Part shown: in pieces, positions 36,956 through 46,800 of the stretch
Position numbering within the stretch: the stretch's first letter is position 1
Layout of the letters: each line of letters starts with the position of its first letter
Source of the DNA: Salinicola sp.
GTDB taxonomy: Bacteria; Pseudomonadota; Gammaproteobacteria; Pseudomonadales; Halomonadaceae
Length of the DNA stretch: 48,607 bases
Direction: 5' to 3'
NCBI GenBank assembly: GCA_002695065.1
Contig: NZNW01000070.1
Location: 1 to 48,607 of the forward strand
Notes under the pieces: model-generated
The model's database searches: none
What the model was told of the DNA's origin: nothing
Seen by the model: only the letters and a program-made list of their open reading frames with translations
Made by a program: the position numbers and the translations under genes

Positions 36956-37410
36956 CGTCGCCGGCCCGTACCAATCAGTTGCTCTATCAGGCCGAGCTGC
37001 TGCTGGCGATCGAGCCGGGCGACGACGAACATGCGATGGCGCGTCGCATGGCGCTGGAAGAGGCTGCGCTGGGGCAGCTGGAGCTGGCGCTGGATGCGCT
37101 GCTGCGCGAGGTCACCGAGCACACCGACCTGCCCCACGACGGCTGGCGTGCCTGGCTGGGAGCCACCTCGGTCAGCGTTGCCGAGCTGGAGCGCCTGCGT
37201 GGGCTGGCCGGCGACCCCGACAGTTGGCTTGCGCTGCTGCTGTCACGGGCGCAGGCGCTCCACGGCGATGACGGTGCTTCCCGTCGGGCTGCCCGCTCCG
37301 GGCTGATCGCCAGTGGCGGCGAGCCCGCGCTGGGGGACACGCTGCGCTGGTGCCTTGGCGAATTCAAGGCCCTGCTGTCGGACCTGCGCGAGGGCAGTAG
37401 CGAATGGTGA
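36952..37410 (+). CDS. Conserved DUF6586-type protein
   Basis: The 152-residue, acidic, helical protein ([45 protein letters not shown]) resembles the hypothetical gene that follows topA in Pseudomonas (PA3010 type, DUF6586). It overlaps topA by 4 bp, and an intrinsic terminator follows its stop, so topA and this gene form one transcript. No catalytic motif or membrane segment is visible; function unknown. Confidence 0.82.
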   Translation: MTSPARTNQLLYQAELLLAIEPGDDEHAMARRMALEEAALGQLELALDALLREVTEHTDLPHDGWRAWLGATSVSVAELERLRGLAGDPDSWLALLLSRAQALHGDDGASRRAARSGLIASGGEPALGDTLRWCLGEFKALLSDLREGSSEW

Positions 37411-37449
37411 CTGACTCTGGCCGAACGTGTTAGTCTGGATATAGACATC

Positions 37450-37481
37450 AACGACCGGGGCCTAGGCTCTGGTCGTTTTTT
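37450..37481 (+). terminator. Intrinsic terminator of the topA operon
   Basis: AACGACCGGGGCC pairs with GGCTCTGGTCGTT (13 positions including two G-U pairs), with a run of six T at 37476-37481. Strong plus-strand terminator 40 bp after the preceding stop. Confidence 0.88.
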
Positions 37482-37534
37482 ATTGGTCTCATCTTTGATT
37501 TGTGTCGTCACCGCCACGACAAGAGAGGTTAGCC

Positions 37535-37777
37535 GTGTCCGATACCGCGATTCTGGAAATCGTCGAACTCGCCAATGGAGAGGTGGTGCTGCGTCCAGCG
37601 GAGGCCACGGGCGAGCCGCTGGTCTCGATCCGTTTTTCCGAGGAGGCCGTCGAGTTGTTGCGCCGCAGCCGCTTCGATGTGGCGCGCGAAATGCTCGACC
37701 ATGCGATCACTCGCACCCATCTCTGGGAGGGCGACGAGGAAGATGCCGCCGAGGAAGCGCCCGCGACCGTGCACTAA
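37535..37777 (+). CDS. Small conserved hypothetical protein (PA3009-like)
   Basis: The 80-residue protein starts at a GTG (37535) with AGAGG six bases upstream; the sequence SDTAILEIVELANGEVVLRP, then PLVSIRFSEEAVELLRRSRF, DVAREMLDHAI and an acidic tail is typical of a small conserved protein found near topA in Pseudomonas. A longer reading from 37502 has no support. Predicted cytosolic; function unknown. Confidence 0.75.
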   Translation: MSDTAILEIVELANGEVVLRPAEATGEPLVSIRFSEEAVELLRRSRFDVAREMLDHAITRTHLWEGDEEDAAEEAPATVH

Positions 37778-37846
37778 TGTCACTCCCTGGGGTTTTTCGA
37801 TCTTCGCGCGATCGCCTCCCGATTACGCCGAGTGACGCGCCCGATG

Positions 37847-38008
37847 CTACTGGGTCAGTCCTGCGATCAGCGCCGTGACGATGGCAATCGCGACGGAAGT
37901 CAAGGCGATCACCAGCAGGCTGCGGCGTCGCGTGGCGCTGAAGATGAAGAAGGTGGGGAACGCGACGGTCATCGCGAGCATGGAGATTACCCAAGCGTAG
38001 TTGGCCAT
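37847..38008 (-). CDS. 53-residue two-helix membrane protein
   Basis: A short frame on the minus strand from the ATG at 38008 encodes MANYAWVISMLAMTVAFPTF, then FIFSATRRRSL and LVIALTSVAIAIVTALIAGLTQ. It has two hydrophobic helices joined by a basic RRR loop, a plausible small inner-membrane protein. AGGAG lies 12 bases upstream. The amino-acid pattern (hydrophobic/charged alternation at codon level, no rare residues) argues for genuine coding. No family recognised. It is divergent from the CDF gene. Confidence 0.65.
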   Translation of the reverse strand: MANYAWVISMLAMTVAFPTFFIFSATRRRSLLVIALTSVAIAIVTALIAGLTQ

Positions 38009-38146
38009 CGAGCTGGCGGCTCCTGAGTCGATAGTGTGGCGTTTCGTTGACGGCGCATTATACAGATCGTGAAGGCCGCTGCGTCGTTCGGGGGCGGGTG
38101 TCCCCGGAACCGTGACATCGAGAGCGTATTCGGGGGAGGGGATGCA

Positions 38147-39118
38147 ATGGCGACAGGCCGGTCAGTCACCGAAAGCGGTGCGCTTCGCCTCTCGACGGCC
38201 GTGGCCGCGTTCATCGGCGTCCTGGCGCTGACGGTCTCGGTGCTGTCCGGTTCCCAGGCGATTCTGCTCGATGGCCTGTTCAACGCGATCTACGCCGTGG
38301 TCGGTCTGTTCACGTTACGGGTGGGGCGATTGGTCGTCTCCCCCGACGACGACACCTATCCGTTCGGTTACGGCTACTTCGAATCGATGGTCAACGCCTG
38401 CAAGGGCCTGCTCATGCTGGGCGTCGCCGCCCTGGCACTGTTCAACTCCGTCACGGCGCTGCTGACTGGCGGCAACGCCATCGCCGCCGGCATTTCGATC
38501 GTCTACGCGTGCCTGGCCACCGTCTTCTGCGTGGCGACTGCCGTCGTGCTGAAGCGCATCAGCCGTCACGTCAGCAGCCCGTTGCTCGAGGCCGACATCG
38601 AAAACTGGCGGGTCAACGCGCTGATCTCGGCTGCGGTGCTGCTTGCGTTCTGCCTGATCCCCGTGGCGCAGGCCCTCGGCTGGCACGCCATCGTGCCCTA
38701 CGTGGACTCGTGGTTGGTGATCGCCGTGGTGCTGCTCTGTCTGGGGGTTCCCATTCGTGTCGCCAGGCGCGCGATCCTGGAGCTGCTGAACCGTTCGCCG
38801 CGGCCCGCCATCGCCGAGCCCGTCCGTGCGGCGATCACGTCAGCGCTGGCACCGCTTCCCACCGAGGCCATCTACATCCGCATGGTCCGGCCGGGCCGGT
38901 TGCTCTATGTCACCGTGCACGTCGTGCTCGAGCAAGGGCACTCGCTCTCGATCGCGGAGGCGGATCGCTGGCGCGCGACGCTCGATGCCTGCGCGCGCCG
39001 GATATCGACGCCAGTACTGGTCGAGACGCTGTTCACCGGCGACCGGCGCTGGGCGGCGCCCAGCGCGGGGCTCGACCCCGTCGAGGGCGGGGCGGAGACG
39101 GACGGCGAGAGGATATAA
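38147..39118 (+). CDS. Cation-diffusion-facilitator-family transporter
   Basis: The 323-residue protein has about six membrane helices. The first contains VAAFIGVLALTVSVLSGSQAILLDGLFNAIYAV, where the metal-site aspartate of CDF proteins (SxxxxxDxxxD) is kept as D in LLDG and the second as N (FNAIY). The segment DDDTYPFGYGYFESMVN matches the CDF DxYPFGY...E pattern, and SSPLLEADIENWRVNAL provides the second transport site region. A C-terminal cytosolic domain follows. Substrate metal cannot be stated; the D to N change could alter selectivity. The ATG at 38147 is chosen for its GGGGAGGGG RBS. Confidence 0.85.
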   Translation: MATGRSVTESGALRLSTAVAAFIGVLALTVSVLSGSQAILLDGLFNAIYAVVGLFTLRVGRLVVSPDDDTYPFGYGYFESMVNACKGLLMLGVAALALFNSVTALLTGGNAIAAGISIVYACLATVFCVATAVVLKRISRHVSSPLLEADIENWRVNALISAAVLLAFCLIPVAQALGWHAIVPYVDSWLVIAVVLLCLGVPIRVARRAILELLNRSPRPAIAEPVRAAITSALAPLPTEAIYIRMVRPGRLLYVTVHVVLEQGHSLSIAEADRWRATLDACARRISTPVLVETLFTGDRRWAAPSAGLDPVEGGAETDGERI

Positions 39119-39138
39119 ACGCGGAGCCGGACTGGGGC

Positions 39139-39156
39139 GGCAGTCGGGAGACTGCC
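39139..39156. other. Hairpin after the CDF gene
   Basis: GGCAGTC (39139-39145) pairs with GACTGCC (39150-39156) around a 4-nt loop. No T-tract follows; it may be a weak terminator or part of the repeat region that starts 17 bp later. Confidence 0.4.
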
Positions 39157-39172
39157 GTATGCCCGGCCCTAC

Positions 39173-39356
39173 GCTTTGTCTGAGAAATGCCTGCGCTCAG
39201 CCATACGGCGTTAAAAATCAACTGGTGCGCCAGCCCGAGCTCGGCGCCCCCGTCAAAATACTCATTTACCCCGCGTAAACTGGAGCGCCAGCCCGGTCCT
39301 TTTTTCGCCGATTTTTGCCTTGTCTGGCTATCGCTCGTCGATTTTTCAGACAGAGC
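39173..39356. repeat. Short interspersed-type element with terminal inverted repeats
   Basis: The 184-bp segment is bounded by GCTTTGTCTGAGAAAT (39173-39188) and the reverse complement of GCTCTGTCTGAAAAAT (39341-39356), matching at 14 of 16 positions. Inside are short direct repeats: GCGCCAGCCCG occurs twice (39227-39237 and 39285-39295), and CG(C/T)CGATTTTT occurs twice near 39307 and 39337. It has no ORF, is AT-rich in places, and lies between the ends of a plus-strand and a minus-strand gene. The layout fits a MITE/REP-like dispersed element. Copy number cannot be judged from one window. Confidence 0.55.
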
Positions 39357-39363
39357 TTAGGTC

Positions 39364-41019
39364 TCAGCGCAGTTTGGTCAGGCGCAGTTCGGCGATCTGG
39401 GCGGGAGGCAGGAAGGAGTCCGGGCGCGCCTCCTCCCAGTAGTTCTGAAAGACGGTGTGCTGACTGTTGCCGTTGAGCAGTTCGTCCGGCTGCAGAAAGG
39501 TGAACAGCTTGTCGTAGGCCTGGATCTCGTCGGCGGAGACGCGCCGGATGATGTGCTCCGGACCCAGCTCCGCGGGATGTTGCAGCCCGGCCGCGGCCAG
39601 CATCTCGGCCAGGCCCTTGAGCGTGTTGCGGTGGAAGTTGTAGACCCGCTCGGATTTGTCGGCGACGTCCAGGTGCCGGCTGCGCTTCGGATCCTGGGTC
39701 GCCACGCCGCTGGGGCACTTGTCGGAGTGGCAGTTGAGCGCCTGGATACAGCCCAGCGAGAACATGAAGCCCCGTGCCGCGTTGCACCAGTCGGCGCCCA
39801 GCGCCATAGTGCGGGCGATGTTAAAGCCGGAGGTGATCTTGCCGGCGGCACCGATCTTTATCTCCTCGCGCAGCCCAGCGCCGACCAGGGTGTTGTGCAC
39901 CAGCATCAGGGCCTCGGTTAGCGGCACGCCGAGGCGATTGATGAACTCCAGCGGCGCCGCACCGGTGCCGCCCTCGCCACCGTCGACGACGATGAAGTCG
40001 GGACGCTGGCCGGTTTCCCGCATCGCCTTGACCATCGCGAACCACTCCCAGGGGTGGCCGATGGCGAGTTTGAAGCCGACCGGCTTGCCGCCGGAGAGTT
40101 CGCGCAGGCGGCCGATGAATGCCATCAGCTCCAGTGGTGTCGAGAAGGCGCTGTGGCCGGCCGGCGAGACCACGTCCTCGCCCATGGGCACCTCGCGAGC
40201 CTCGGCGATCTCGGCGGTGACCTTGGCCGCGGGCAAAATGCCGCCGTGGCCCGGCTTGGCGCCCTGCGACAGCTTGATCTCGATCATCTTGACCTGCTCG
40301 TCGCGCGCGTTGGCGGCGAACCGCTCCTCGTTGAAGCTGCCGTCGTCGTGGCGGCAGCCGAAGTAACCGGAGCCGATCTCCCAGACCAGGTCGCCGCCGT
40401 GAATCCGGTGATAGCGGGAGATGGAGCCCTCGCCGGTGTCGTGGTAGAAGCCGCCTTTGCGGGCACCGGCGTTGAGTGCCTCGATGGCGTTGCCGGAGAG
40501 GGAGCCGAAGCTCATCGCCGAGACGTTGAACACGCTGGCGGCGTAGGGCTGGCTGCAGAGGCTGCCGCCGACCTGGACGCGGAAGTCGCTGTCCTCGATG
40601 TGGGTCGGCCGTAGCGAGTGGTTGATCCATTCGTGGCCGGGAGCGTACATGTCGATCAGGGAGCCGAAAGGCTTCTTGTCGCTTTCGTTCTTGGCACGCT
40701 GATAGATGACGGCGCGCTGTTCACGGGAGAATGGGCGCTCGTCGAGATCGGACTGAATGAAATACTGGCGAATCTCGGGGCCGATCGACTCGAGGAGATA
40801 GCGGCAGTGCGCCAGGATCGGATAGTTGCGACTGATGGTGCGACGCTTCTGGCGAGTGTCGTGAAATCCGAGCCAGGAGAGCCCGCCGAAGATGACGACG
40901 CCCCACCACCAGTGCGAGGAGGAGGTGAGGCCGAGCAGGGAAACGACCAGCAGGCAGAGGCTGGCAATGAAGGTGGCGTTGCGTAGTGGCAGACGCGAGA
41001 GGCCAGTGGCTTGGCTCAT
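39364..41019 (-). CDS. FMN-binding glutamate-synthase-domain membrane protein
   Basis: The 551-residue protein has two N-terminal membrane segments (NATFIASLCLLVVSLLGLTS and WWWGVVIFGGLSWLGF) and then a large GltB-like FMN/iron-sulfur synthase domain. Typical motifs are AMSFGSLSGNAIEALN, GAKPGHGGILPAAKVT, FIVVDGGEGGTGAAP, and the 3Fe-4S cysteine region CIQALNCHSDKCPSGVATQDP. There is no glutamine amidotransferase domain or NADPH subunit, so it is not a complete glutamate synthase; the reaction of these stand-alone membrane-linked forms is unknown. The ATG at 41019 has GGAG 11 nt upstream; an ATG at 41058 is possible. Confidence 0.88.
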   Translation of the reverse strand: MSQATGLSRLPLRNATFIASLCLLVVSLLGLTSSSHWWWGVVIFGGLSWLGFHDTRQKRRTISRNYPILAHCRYLLESIGPEIRQYFIQSDLDERPFSREQRAVIYQRAKNESDKKPFGSLIDMYAPGHEWINHSLRPTHIEDSDFRVQVGGSLCSQPYAASVFNVSAMSFGSLSGNAIEALNAGARKGGFYHDTGEGSISRYHRIHGGDLVWEIGSGYFGCRHDDGSFNEERFAANARDEQVKMIEIKLSQGAKPGHGGILPAAKVTAEIAEAREVPMGEDVVSPAGHSAFSTPLELMAFIGRLRELSGGKPVGFKLAIGHPWEWFAMVKAMRETGQRPDFIVVDGGEGGTGAAPLEFINRLGVPLTEALMLVHNTLVGAGLREEIKIGAAGKITSGFNIARTMALGADWCNAARGFMFSLGCIQALNCHSDKCPSGVATQDPKRSRHLDVADKSERVYNFHRNTLKGLAEMLAAAGLQHPAELGPEHIIRRVSADEIQAYDKLFTFLQPDELLNGNSQHTVFQNYWEEARPDSFLPPAQIAELRLTKLR

Positions 41020-41224
41020 GCGGACATCGGCTCCGGGCAGGTGAAATAACGACGACATTGGGCGTCGCCGCGGTCAAGAATAGCGCAGGGCCCGGCGTTG
41101 CGGCCAACGTCGCTCGACGCTATTTTGAGACACCGTCCCGGACGCGCCGCAACCTGGGTCCGATGGGCGCTGCGGTGACCTGTCGACCTTTCGAATTCCG
41201 ATACGTCGGACCTTTTCGCACCCA

Positions 41225-42382
41225 ATGCAAGGAATGCCGCACTTGCGACATCATCGATCGTTCCTGCGTCTGCGACTGATCCTGCTGGTCCTCCACGGTT
41301 ACGTCGGCTGGCGTCTGCTGCCGGGGCTGTCGGCGGGCACGTGGGGCAACGTCATCGTGGCCGGCTATCTGCTCTGCAGCGCCCTGGCGATACCCCTGGT
41401 AATCCGGGTGACCTGGCTCAACGGGCGTTGGCTGGCATGGCCGGTCGCCTTGATGACCGGCGTCTTTTCGTTCCTGCTCCAGCTCACTCTCGCCCGTGAC
41501 GTCCTGCTGGCGGGGTGGTGGCTCATCGCCGCGCCGTCGAGCGCCGCGATGTCCATCACTGCCTGGACCGTCCTGGCAGCGACCCTGCTGTTGTCGGCCT
41601 ACGCCGTCTGGCAGGCACGCCGGGTTCCGCGGGTGGTAGAGGTGTCGGTTGCCGTGGCCGGGCTTCCCGCGGCGCTCGAGGGGTTCGCCATCCTGCAGTT
41701 GAGCGACCTTCACGTCGGCCCGACGATCAAGCGAGCCCATCTTCGGCGCATCGTCGAGCGCTGCAACGCACTGGCGCCGGACATGGTCGCGATCACCGGG
41801 GACCTGACCGATGGCCGGGTCTCCGAGCTGGAGGAGGAGGTCGCGCCGCTGGCTGACCTGACTTCCCGGTACGGCACCTTCTGCGTGACCGGCAATCATG
41901 AATATTACAGTGAAGCCGAAGCCTGGGTGGCTGCGCTTCGACGCCTGGGCCTGCGAGTGCTGGTCAATGAGTTCGAATGCATCGAGCGCGATGGCAGCAT
42001 ACTGGCGGTTGCCGGCATTACCGATCTGACCGCGGGGTACTATGTCGCGGCGCATCGTAGCGATCCTCTGGCCGCCGCGAGGGGGATTCCGGAGGGTGCC
42101 ACCAGGCTGCTGCTCGCCCACCAGCCCAACTCCGCCCCCGAGGCGGCGGAGGCCGGGTTCGATCTACAGCTGTCCGGGCACACCCATGGCGGCCAGATGT
42201 GGCCCTGGAGCCTGTTGGCACGCCGGGCCAACCGGTTCCTTGCCGGGTTGGGGAGACAGGGGCGGATGTGGGTCTACACCAGCCGGGGTACCGGTTACTG
42301 GGGGCCGCCGATGCGGTTCGGTGCGCCGGCGGAGATCACCCGGATTCGATTGACTCGCGCGCCGGGGGCGAGCCGAACCTGA
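41225..42382 (+). CDS. Membrane-anchored metallophosphoesterase (YkuE/YaeI-like)
   Basis: The 385-residue protein has four hydrophobic N-terminal helices (about 13-130) followed by a calcineurin-like phosphoesterase domain. All metal-binding motifs are present: SDLHVGP, GDLTDG, GNHEYY and GHTHGGQ. Such proteins include UDP-diacylglucosamine and undecaprenyl-type phosphoesterases and YkuE-like enzymes, but the substrate cannot be told from sequence. The active site faces probably the outside of the inner membrane if the helix count is even. An alternative ATG at 41234 directly follows AAGGA. Confidence 0.88.
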   Translation: MQGMPHLRHHRSFLRLRLILLVLHGYVGWRLLPGLSAGTWGNVIVAGYLLCSALAIPLVIRVTWLNGRWLAWPVALMTGVFSFLLQLTLARDVLLAGWWLIAAPSSAAMSITAWTVLAATLLLSAYAVWQARRVPRVVEVSVAVAGLPAALEGFAILQLSDLHVGPTIKRAHLRRIVERCNALAPDMVAITGDLTDGRVSELEEEVAPLADLTSRYGTFCVTGNHEYYSEAEAWVAALRRLGLRVLVNEFECIERDGSILAVAGITDLTAGYYVAAHRSDPLAAARGIPEGATRLLLAHQPNSAPEAAEAGFDLQLSGHTHGGQMWPWSLLARRANRFLAGLGRQGRMWVYTSRGTGYWGPPMRFGAPAEITRIRLTRAPGASRT

Positions 42383-42447
42383 AGCGCTTCGCATTGCCGT
42401 GACGGACGGTTAGGCTGAATCCGACGACAACGATAAAGGATGGGCCC

Positions 42448-43875
42448 ATGTTCGACGCAACGGAACGCTGGATTCTCGGTGTCGTGGTGGCGGCCTGCTT
42501 TTTCCTGTTGATCGGTTACGCGGCCTACTTCTATCGACTGACGAAGACCTACGCGGATTACAACCTGGCCGGCCGCTCCGCCTCGCTGTTCCCGATGATC
42601 CTGACCATCGTCGGCACGGCGATCGGCGGCTCCGTGCTGCTGGGCGCGATGAGCCAGGGGTACGTCGGCGGGTTGGGCCAGATATGGCTGCCGGGATCGT
42701 TCACCGTAACCAGCATCCTGCTGGCGGTCTTCTTCCTGCGCCGGATCCGCGAGGTCGGCGAGCAGCACGACATGGTCTCGATCGCCGATTTCACCGCACT
42801 GCGCTTCGGCGATCGTGCCAGGATCCCGACCATCGTCAGCATCCTGTGCGCCTACTGCGCCATCACCGGCATGCAGTTCGTCGCCATCGCTTCCATCCTC
42901 CACCTGGTGTTCGGGCTCAGCGTCACCGCCGGCATCCTGATCGCGTGGCTGCTGCTGACGCTCAAGACCTACCTGGGCGGGCTCAAGGCGGTGATCTGGT
43001 CCGATGCCGTGCTCGGCACGCTGCAGACCGTGGCGGTCATCGTGCTGCTGGCGGTCGTCTACCTGCGCCTGGGTGGCTGGGGCGAGATCGAGCGGCTGGC
43101 CGCGGCCGGCGGGCAGCGCGACATGCTGCAGTTCGGCGGCATCACGCTGCAGGAGCTGGCGGTAGTGTTCCTCACCATCGGCGCCTATCAGTTCGTGAGG
43201 CAGGATCTGTGGCAACGGATCTGGGCGGCGAAGAGCCTCGCCACCATTCGCTGGGCGTACTGGATCGGGTTGACGGTAGCCTTTCTGACCGGCGCCGTCG
43301 TCGTGGTGCTGGGGGCGCTGGCCGCCATCGGGCTCGATCTGGATCTCGCCGATCCCGGCCTGGTCTATTACGCGATCATCCAGGAGGTGCTGCCGCTGCC
43401 ATTGGTGGCGCTGATGATCGTGGCGCTGCTGTCGACCGTCATCTCGTGCGCCGATTCCTTCTTCATCGCGGGGGCATCCTCCATCGCCAACGATATCATC
43501 CGGCCCCGGCTTAAGCGGACCGACGAGCGCACGCTGCTGCGCTACAGCCGCCTTTCCGTGGTGCTGATGTCCCTGATCGCGCTGGCGCTGGCACTCTATC
43601 TGCCCAACCTGGTGCAGATGTGGATTCTCGGCTCGGCGATGCTGGTATCCGGCCTGCTGGCACCGGTGCTTGCAGCGCTGATCTGGCCCCGGCTGTCGCC
43701 CAGGGCCGGCCTGGCGTCGATGTGGATCGGCCTGTTGACGGCACTGCTGTGGCAGGTCGCCGGCCAGCCGTTGGGTTGGCACCCGGTCTTCGTCGGCCTG
43801 CCGGTCTCGATCCTGGTGCTGGCAGCGGGATCGTTGATCGCAGCACGAGCGCCGGCGTCGGCCAGGGCAGCTTGA
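42448..43875 (+). CDS. Sodium:solute symporter (SSS family)
   Basis: The 475-residue protein has about 13 predicted membrane helices. SSS hallmarks include the early YFYRLTKTYADYNLAGRS loop (equivalent of the sodium symporter 'yF.agR' signature), ILTIVGTAIGGSVLLG, KTYLGGLKAVIWSDAVLGTLQ, and the long LLSTVISCADSFFIAGASSIANDI region. The substrate is unknown; the low number of diagnostic residues excludes a firm call among proline, pantothenate or other transporters. RBS AAGGA upstream. Convergent with mfd, with stops 18 bp apart. Confidence 0.88.
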   Translation: MFDATERWILGVVVAACFFLLIGYAAYFYRLTKTYADYNLAGRSASLFPMILTIVGTAIGGSVLLGAMSQGYVGGLGQIWLPGSFTVTSILLAVFFLRRIREVGEQHDMVSIADFTALRFGDRARIPTIVSILCAYCAITGMQFVAIASILHLVFGLSVTAGILIAWLLLTLKTYLGGLKAVIWSDAVLGTLQTVAVIVLLAVVYLRLGGWGEIERLAAAGGQRDMLQFGGITLQELAVVFLTIGAYQFVRQDLWQRIWAAKSLATIRWAYWIGLTVAFLTGAVVVVLGALAAIGLDLDLADPGLVYYAIIQEVLPLPLVALMIVALLSTVISCADSFFIAGASSIANDIIRPRLKRTDERTLLRYSRLSVVLMSLIALALALYLPNLVQMWILGSAMLVSGLLAPVLAALIWPRLSPRAGLASMWIGLLTALLWQVAGQPLGWHPVFVGLPVSILVLAAGSLIAARAPASARAA

Positions 43876-43893
43876 TCGTCGCCGACACTCGCC

Positions 43894-46800
43894 TCAAGCT
43901 GCCTTTGCCTTGCGGTTGAACGTCTCCAGCAGCTGGTCGATGCGCTGGAGGCGATCCTCCTCCCTCTCCATGTCGCCGTGGAAGCGCAGGGTATCGGCGC
44001 CGTCGAGCTTGTACTCGCCGGGATGGCGCTGGATCAACTCGACCAGCGTCATCGGGTCGACCCGCGGGTCCGGACCGAAGATCACGCGTCCGCGCTCGGC
44101 TCCGGCTTCCAGCTTGGCGATGCCGAGCCGCTCGGCGCGCTGGCGCAGCCCGGTCTGGCGGAACAGGGTCTTGAGCGGCGCCGGGAGCAGGCCGAAGCGG
44201 TCGATCATCTCCACCTGGAGTTCCTTGAGCTCCGCCTCGTCGGCCGCGCTGCTGATCCGCTTGTACATGATCAGGCGCTGCTGAATGTCCGGTAGATAGT
44301 CGTCGGGGATCAGGGCCGGCAGGTTGAGGCTGATTTCGGTGCCGTCGTCGAGCGGGGCTTCGATGTTGGGCGTCTTGCCGGCCCGGATGGCCTTGACCGC
44401 GCGATCCAGCATCTGCATGTAGAGGCTGTAGCCAACGGTCTCCATCTGACCGCTCTGCTCGTCGCCGAGCAGCTCGCCGGCGCCACGGATCTCCATGTCG
44501 TGACTGGCGAGCGTGAAGCCGGCGCCGAGGTCGTCGCTCTGGGTGATGGCCTCGAGGCGCTTGATCGCGTCCTTGGTCATCGCCTTGGGTGGGGGCGTCA
44601 GCAGGTAGGCGTAAGCCTGGTGATGGCTGCGTCCGACCCGCCCGCGCAGCTGGTGCAACTGGGCCAGCCCGAACTTGTCGGCACGCTCGATGATGATGGT
44701 GTTGGCGCTGGGAACGTCGATGCCGGTCTCGATGATGGTCGAGCAGACCAGCACGTTGAAACGCTTGTGGTAGAAGTCCGACATGACCCGCTCCAGCGCC
44801 CGTTCCGGCAGCTGACCGTGGGCCACGCCGACCCGCGCCTCCGGCACCAGTTCACGGATCTTCTCGGCGCTGGACTCGATCGTCCAGACTTCGTTGTGAA
44901 GGAAATAGACCTGGCCGCCGCGCAGCACTTCGCGGAGGATCGCTTCCTTGACCACCGGCTCGTTGCGCTGCTGCACGAAGGTCTTGACCGAGAGGCGTCG
45001 CGCCGGCGGCGTGGCGATGATCGAGAGGTCTCGTATCCCGTTCATGGCCATGTTGAGCGTTCGCGGAATGGGCGTGGCCGTCAGGGTGAGGATGTCGACC
45101 TCGGCGCGCATCTGCTTGAGGCGCTCCTTCTGTGCGACCCCGAAGCGGTGCTCCTCGTCGATGATCATCAGGCCCAGGTTGGAGAACTTGACCGATCGGG
45201 AGAGCAGCTTGTGGGTGCCGATGACGATATCGGCACGGCCCTCGGCGATGCGCTTCAAGGCGTCGCTTTCGCCCTTGCCGCCCGTGAAGCGCGACAGCAT
45301 TTCGATCTGTACCGCGGTATCGGCGAAGCGATCGCGGAAGTTGTCGTAGTGCTGTTGGGCGAGCAGGGTGGTGGGTACCAGCACCACCACCTGGCGGCCC
45401 GAGTTGACGGCCAGGAAGGCCGCCCGCATGGCGACTTCGGTCTTGCCGAAGCCGACGTCGCCACAGACGACGCGATCCATCGGGCGCGGCGCGGTCATGT
45501 CCCCGATCACGGCCTCGATGGCGGCGTGCTGGTCGGGAGTCTCCTCGAACGGAAAACTGGCCGCGAAGCGCAGATATTCGTCGCCGGGCATGTCGCTGGC
45601 AAACCCCTCCCGGGCCTCTCGTCGCGCGTAGATATCGAGGAGCTCGGCGGCGGTATCGCGGACTTTCTCGGCGGCTTTTCGCTTGGCCTTGTCCCAGCTG
45701 TCCGAGCCCAGCTTGTGCAGCGGTGCGAGCTCGTCGCTGGCGCCGGCGTAGCGGGAGATCAACTGCAGGTTGTCGACCGGCACGTAGAGCTTGGCGCCGC
45801 CGGCGTACTCCAGGGCCAGGAATTCCGCTGCCTGGCCGCCCGCCGTGAGCATCTCCAGCCCCTGGTAGCGACCCACGCCATGATGCTGATGCACCACCGG
45901 CGAACCCGGCCGCAATTCGGAGAGATGGCGCACGGCCAGTTCGTTGTCGTCGGTGGCCTTGGCGCGGCGCCGGCTCTGACGCACGACTTCGCCGTAGAGC
46001 TCGGTCTCGGTGATCACCGCGAGCTCGGGGTCGCCCAGCCACAGGCCTTCGTCCAGCGCGCCTTCGGTGATCGCCAGGGGCTGGCTGCCGTCGAGGAAGT
46101 TGCGCCAGTTCTCGACATGCGGAATGTCGCGATGCAGCGGGGCCAGGGCTTCGTCCAGCGCCTCGCGTCGACCCCGGGATTCGGCGACGAACAGGATGCG
46201 CAGGCCGCGATGCGAGTCGAGGAAGGTTTCCAGCGTCGCCAACGGGTGCTGGGCCCGGGCGTTGATCGCCACGACGGGCGGCGGCTGGGTCGTGCTGGGG
46301 ATGGCGTGAGGCGCCTCCGGATCCGTCACGAACTCGAGTCGCGGGTGCTGCTTGATCGCGGCGAAGACCTCCGCGGCAGGCACGAACGCTTTCGCCGGCG
46401 GCAGCAGGGGGCGGGTCGGGTCGACACCGAGGTTGTCAAAGCGGCCCTCGATCGAACGCCAATGATGCTCGGCGGCGGCGAAGACGTCGGGCAGCAGCGC
46501 GACCCGGGTCCGGTCCGCGAGATGCTCGAAGAGGGTGGCCGTCTCCTCGAAGAACAGCGGCAGATACTGTTCGAGCCCCGGCGAGGGAATGCCCTTGATC
46601 GCGTCGACGTAGAGCGGGCACTGGCGCGGATCGACGTCGAACAGCGTTTCGAAGCCCTCGCGAAAGCAGGCGATGGCCGAGCGCGACAGCGAGTATTCAT
46701 GGGCCGGCAGCAGATCGATACGTTCGATCTTGTCCTGGGTGCGCTGGGTGTCGGGATCGAAGCGTCGAAGGGTGTCGATCTCGTCGTCGAACAGATCGAT

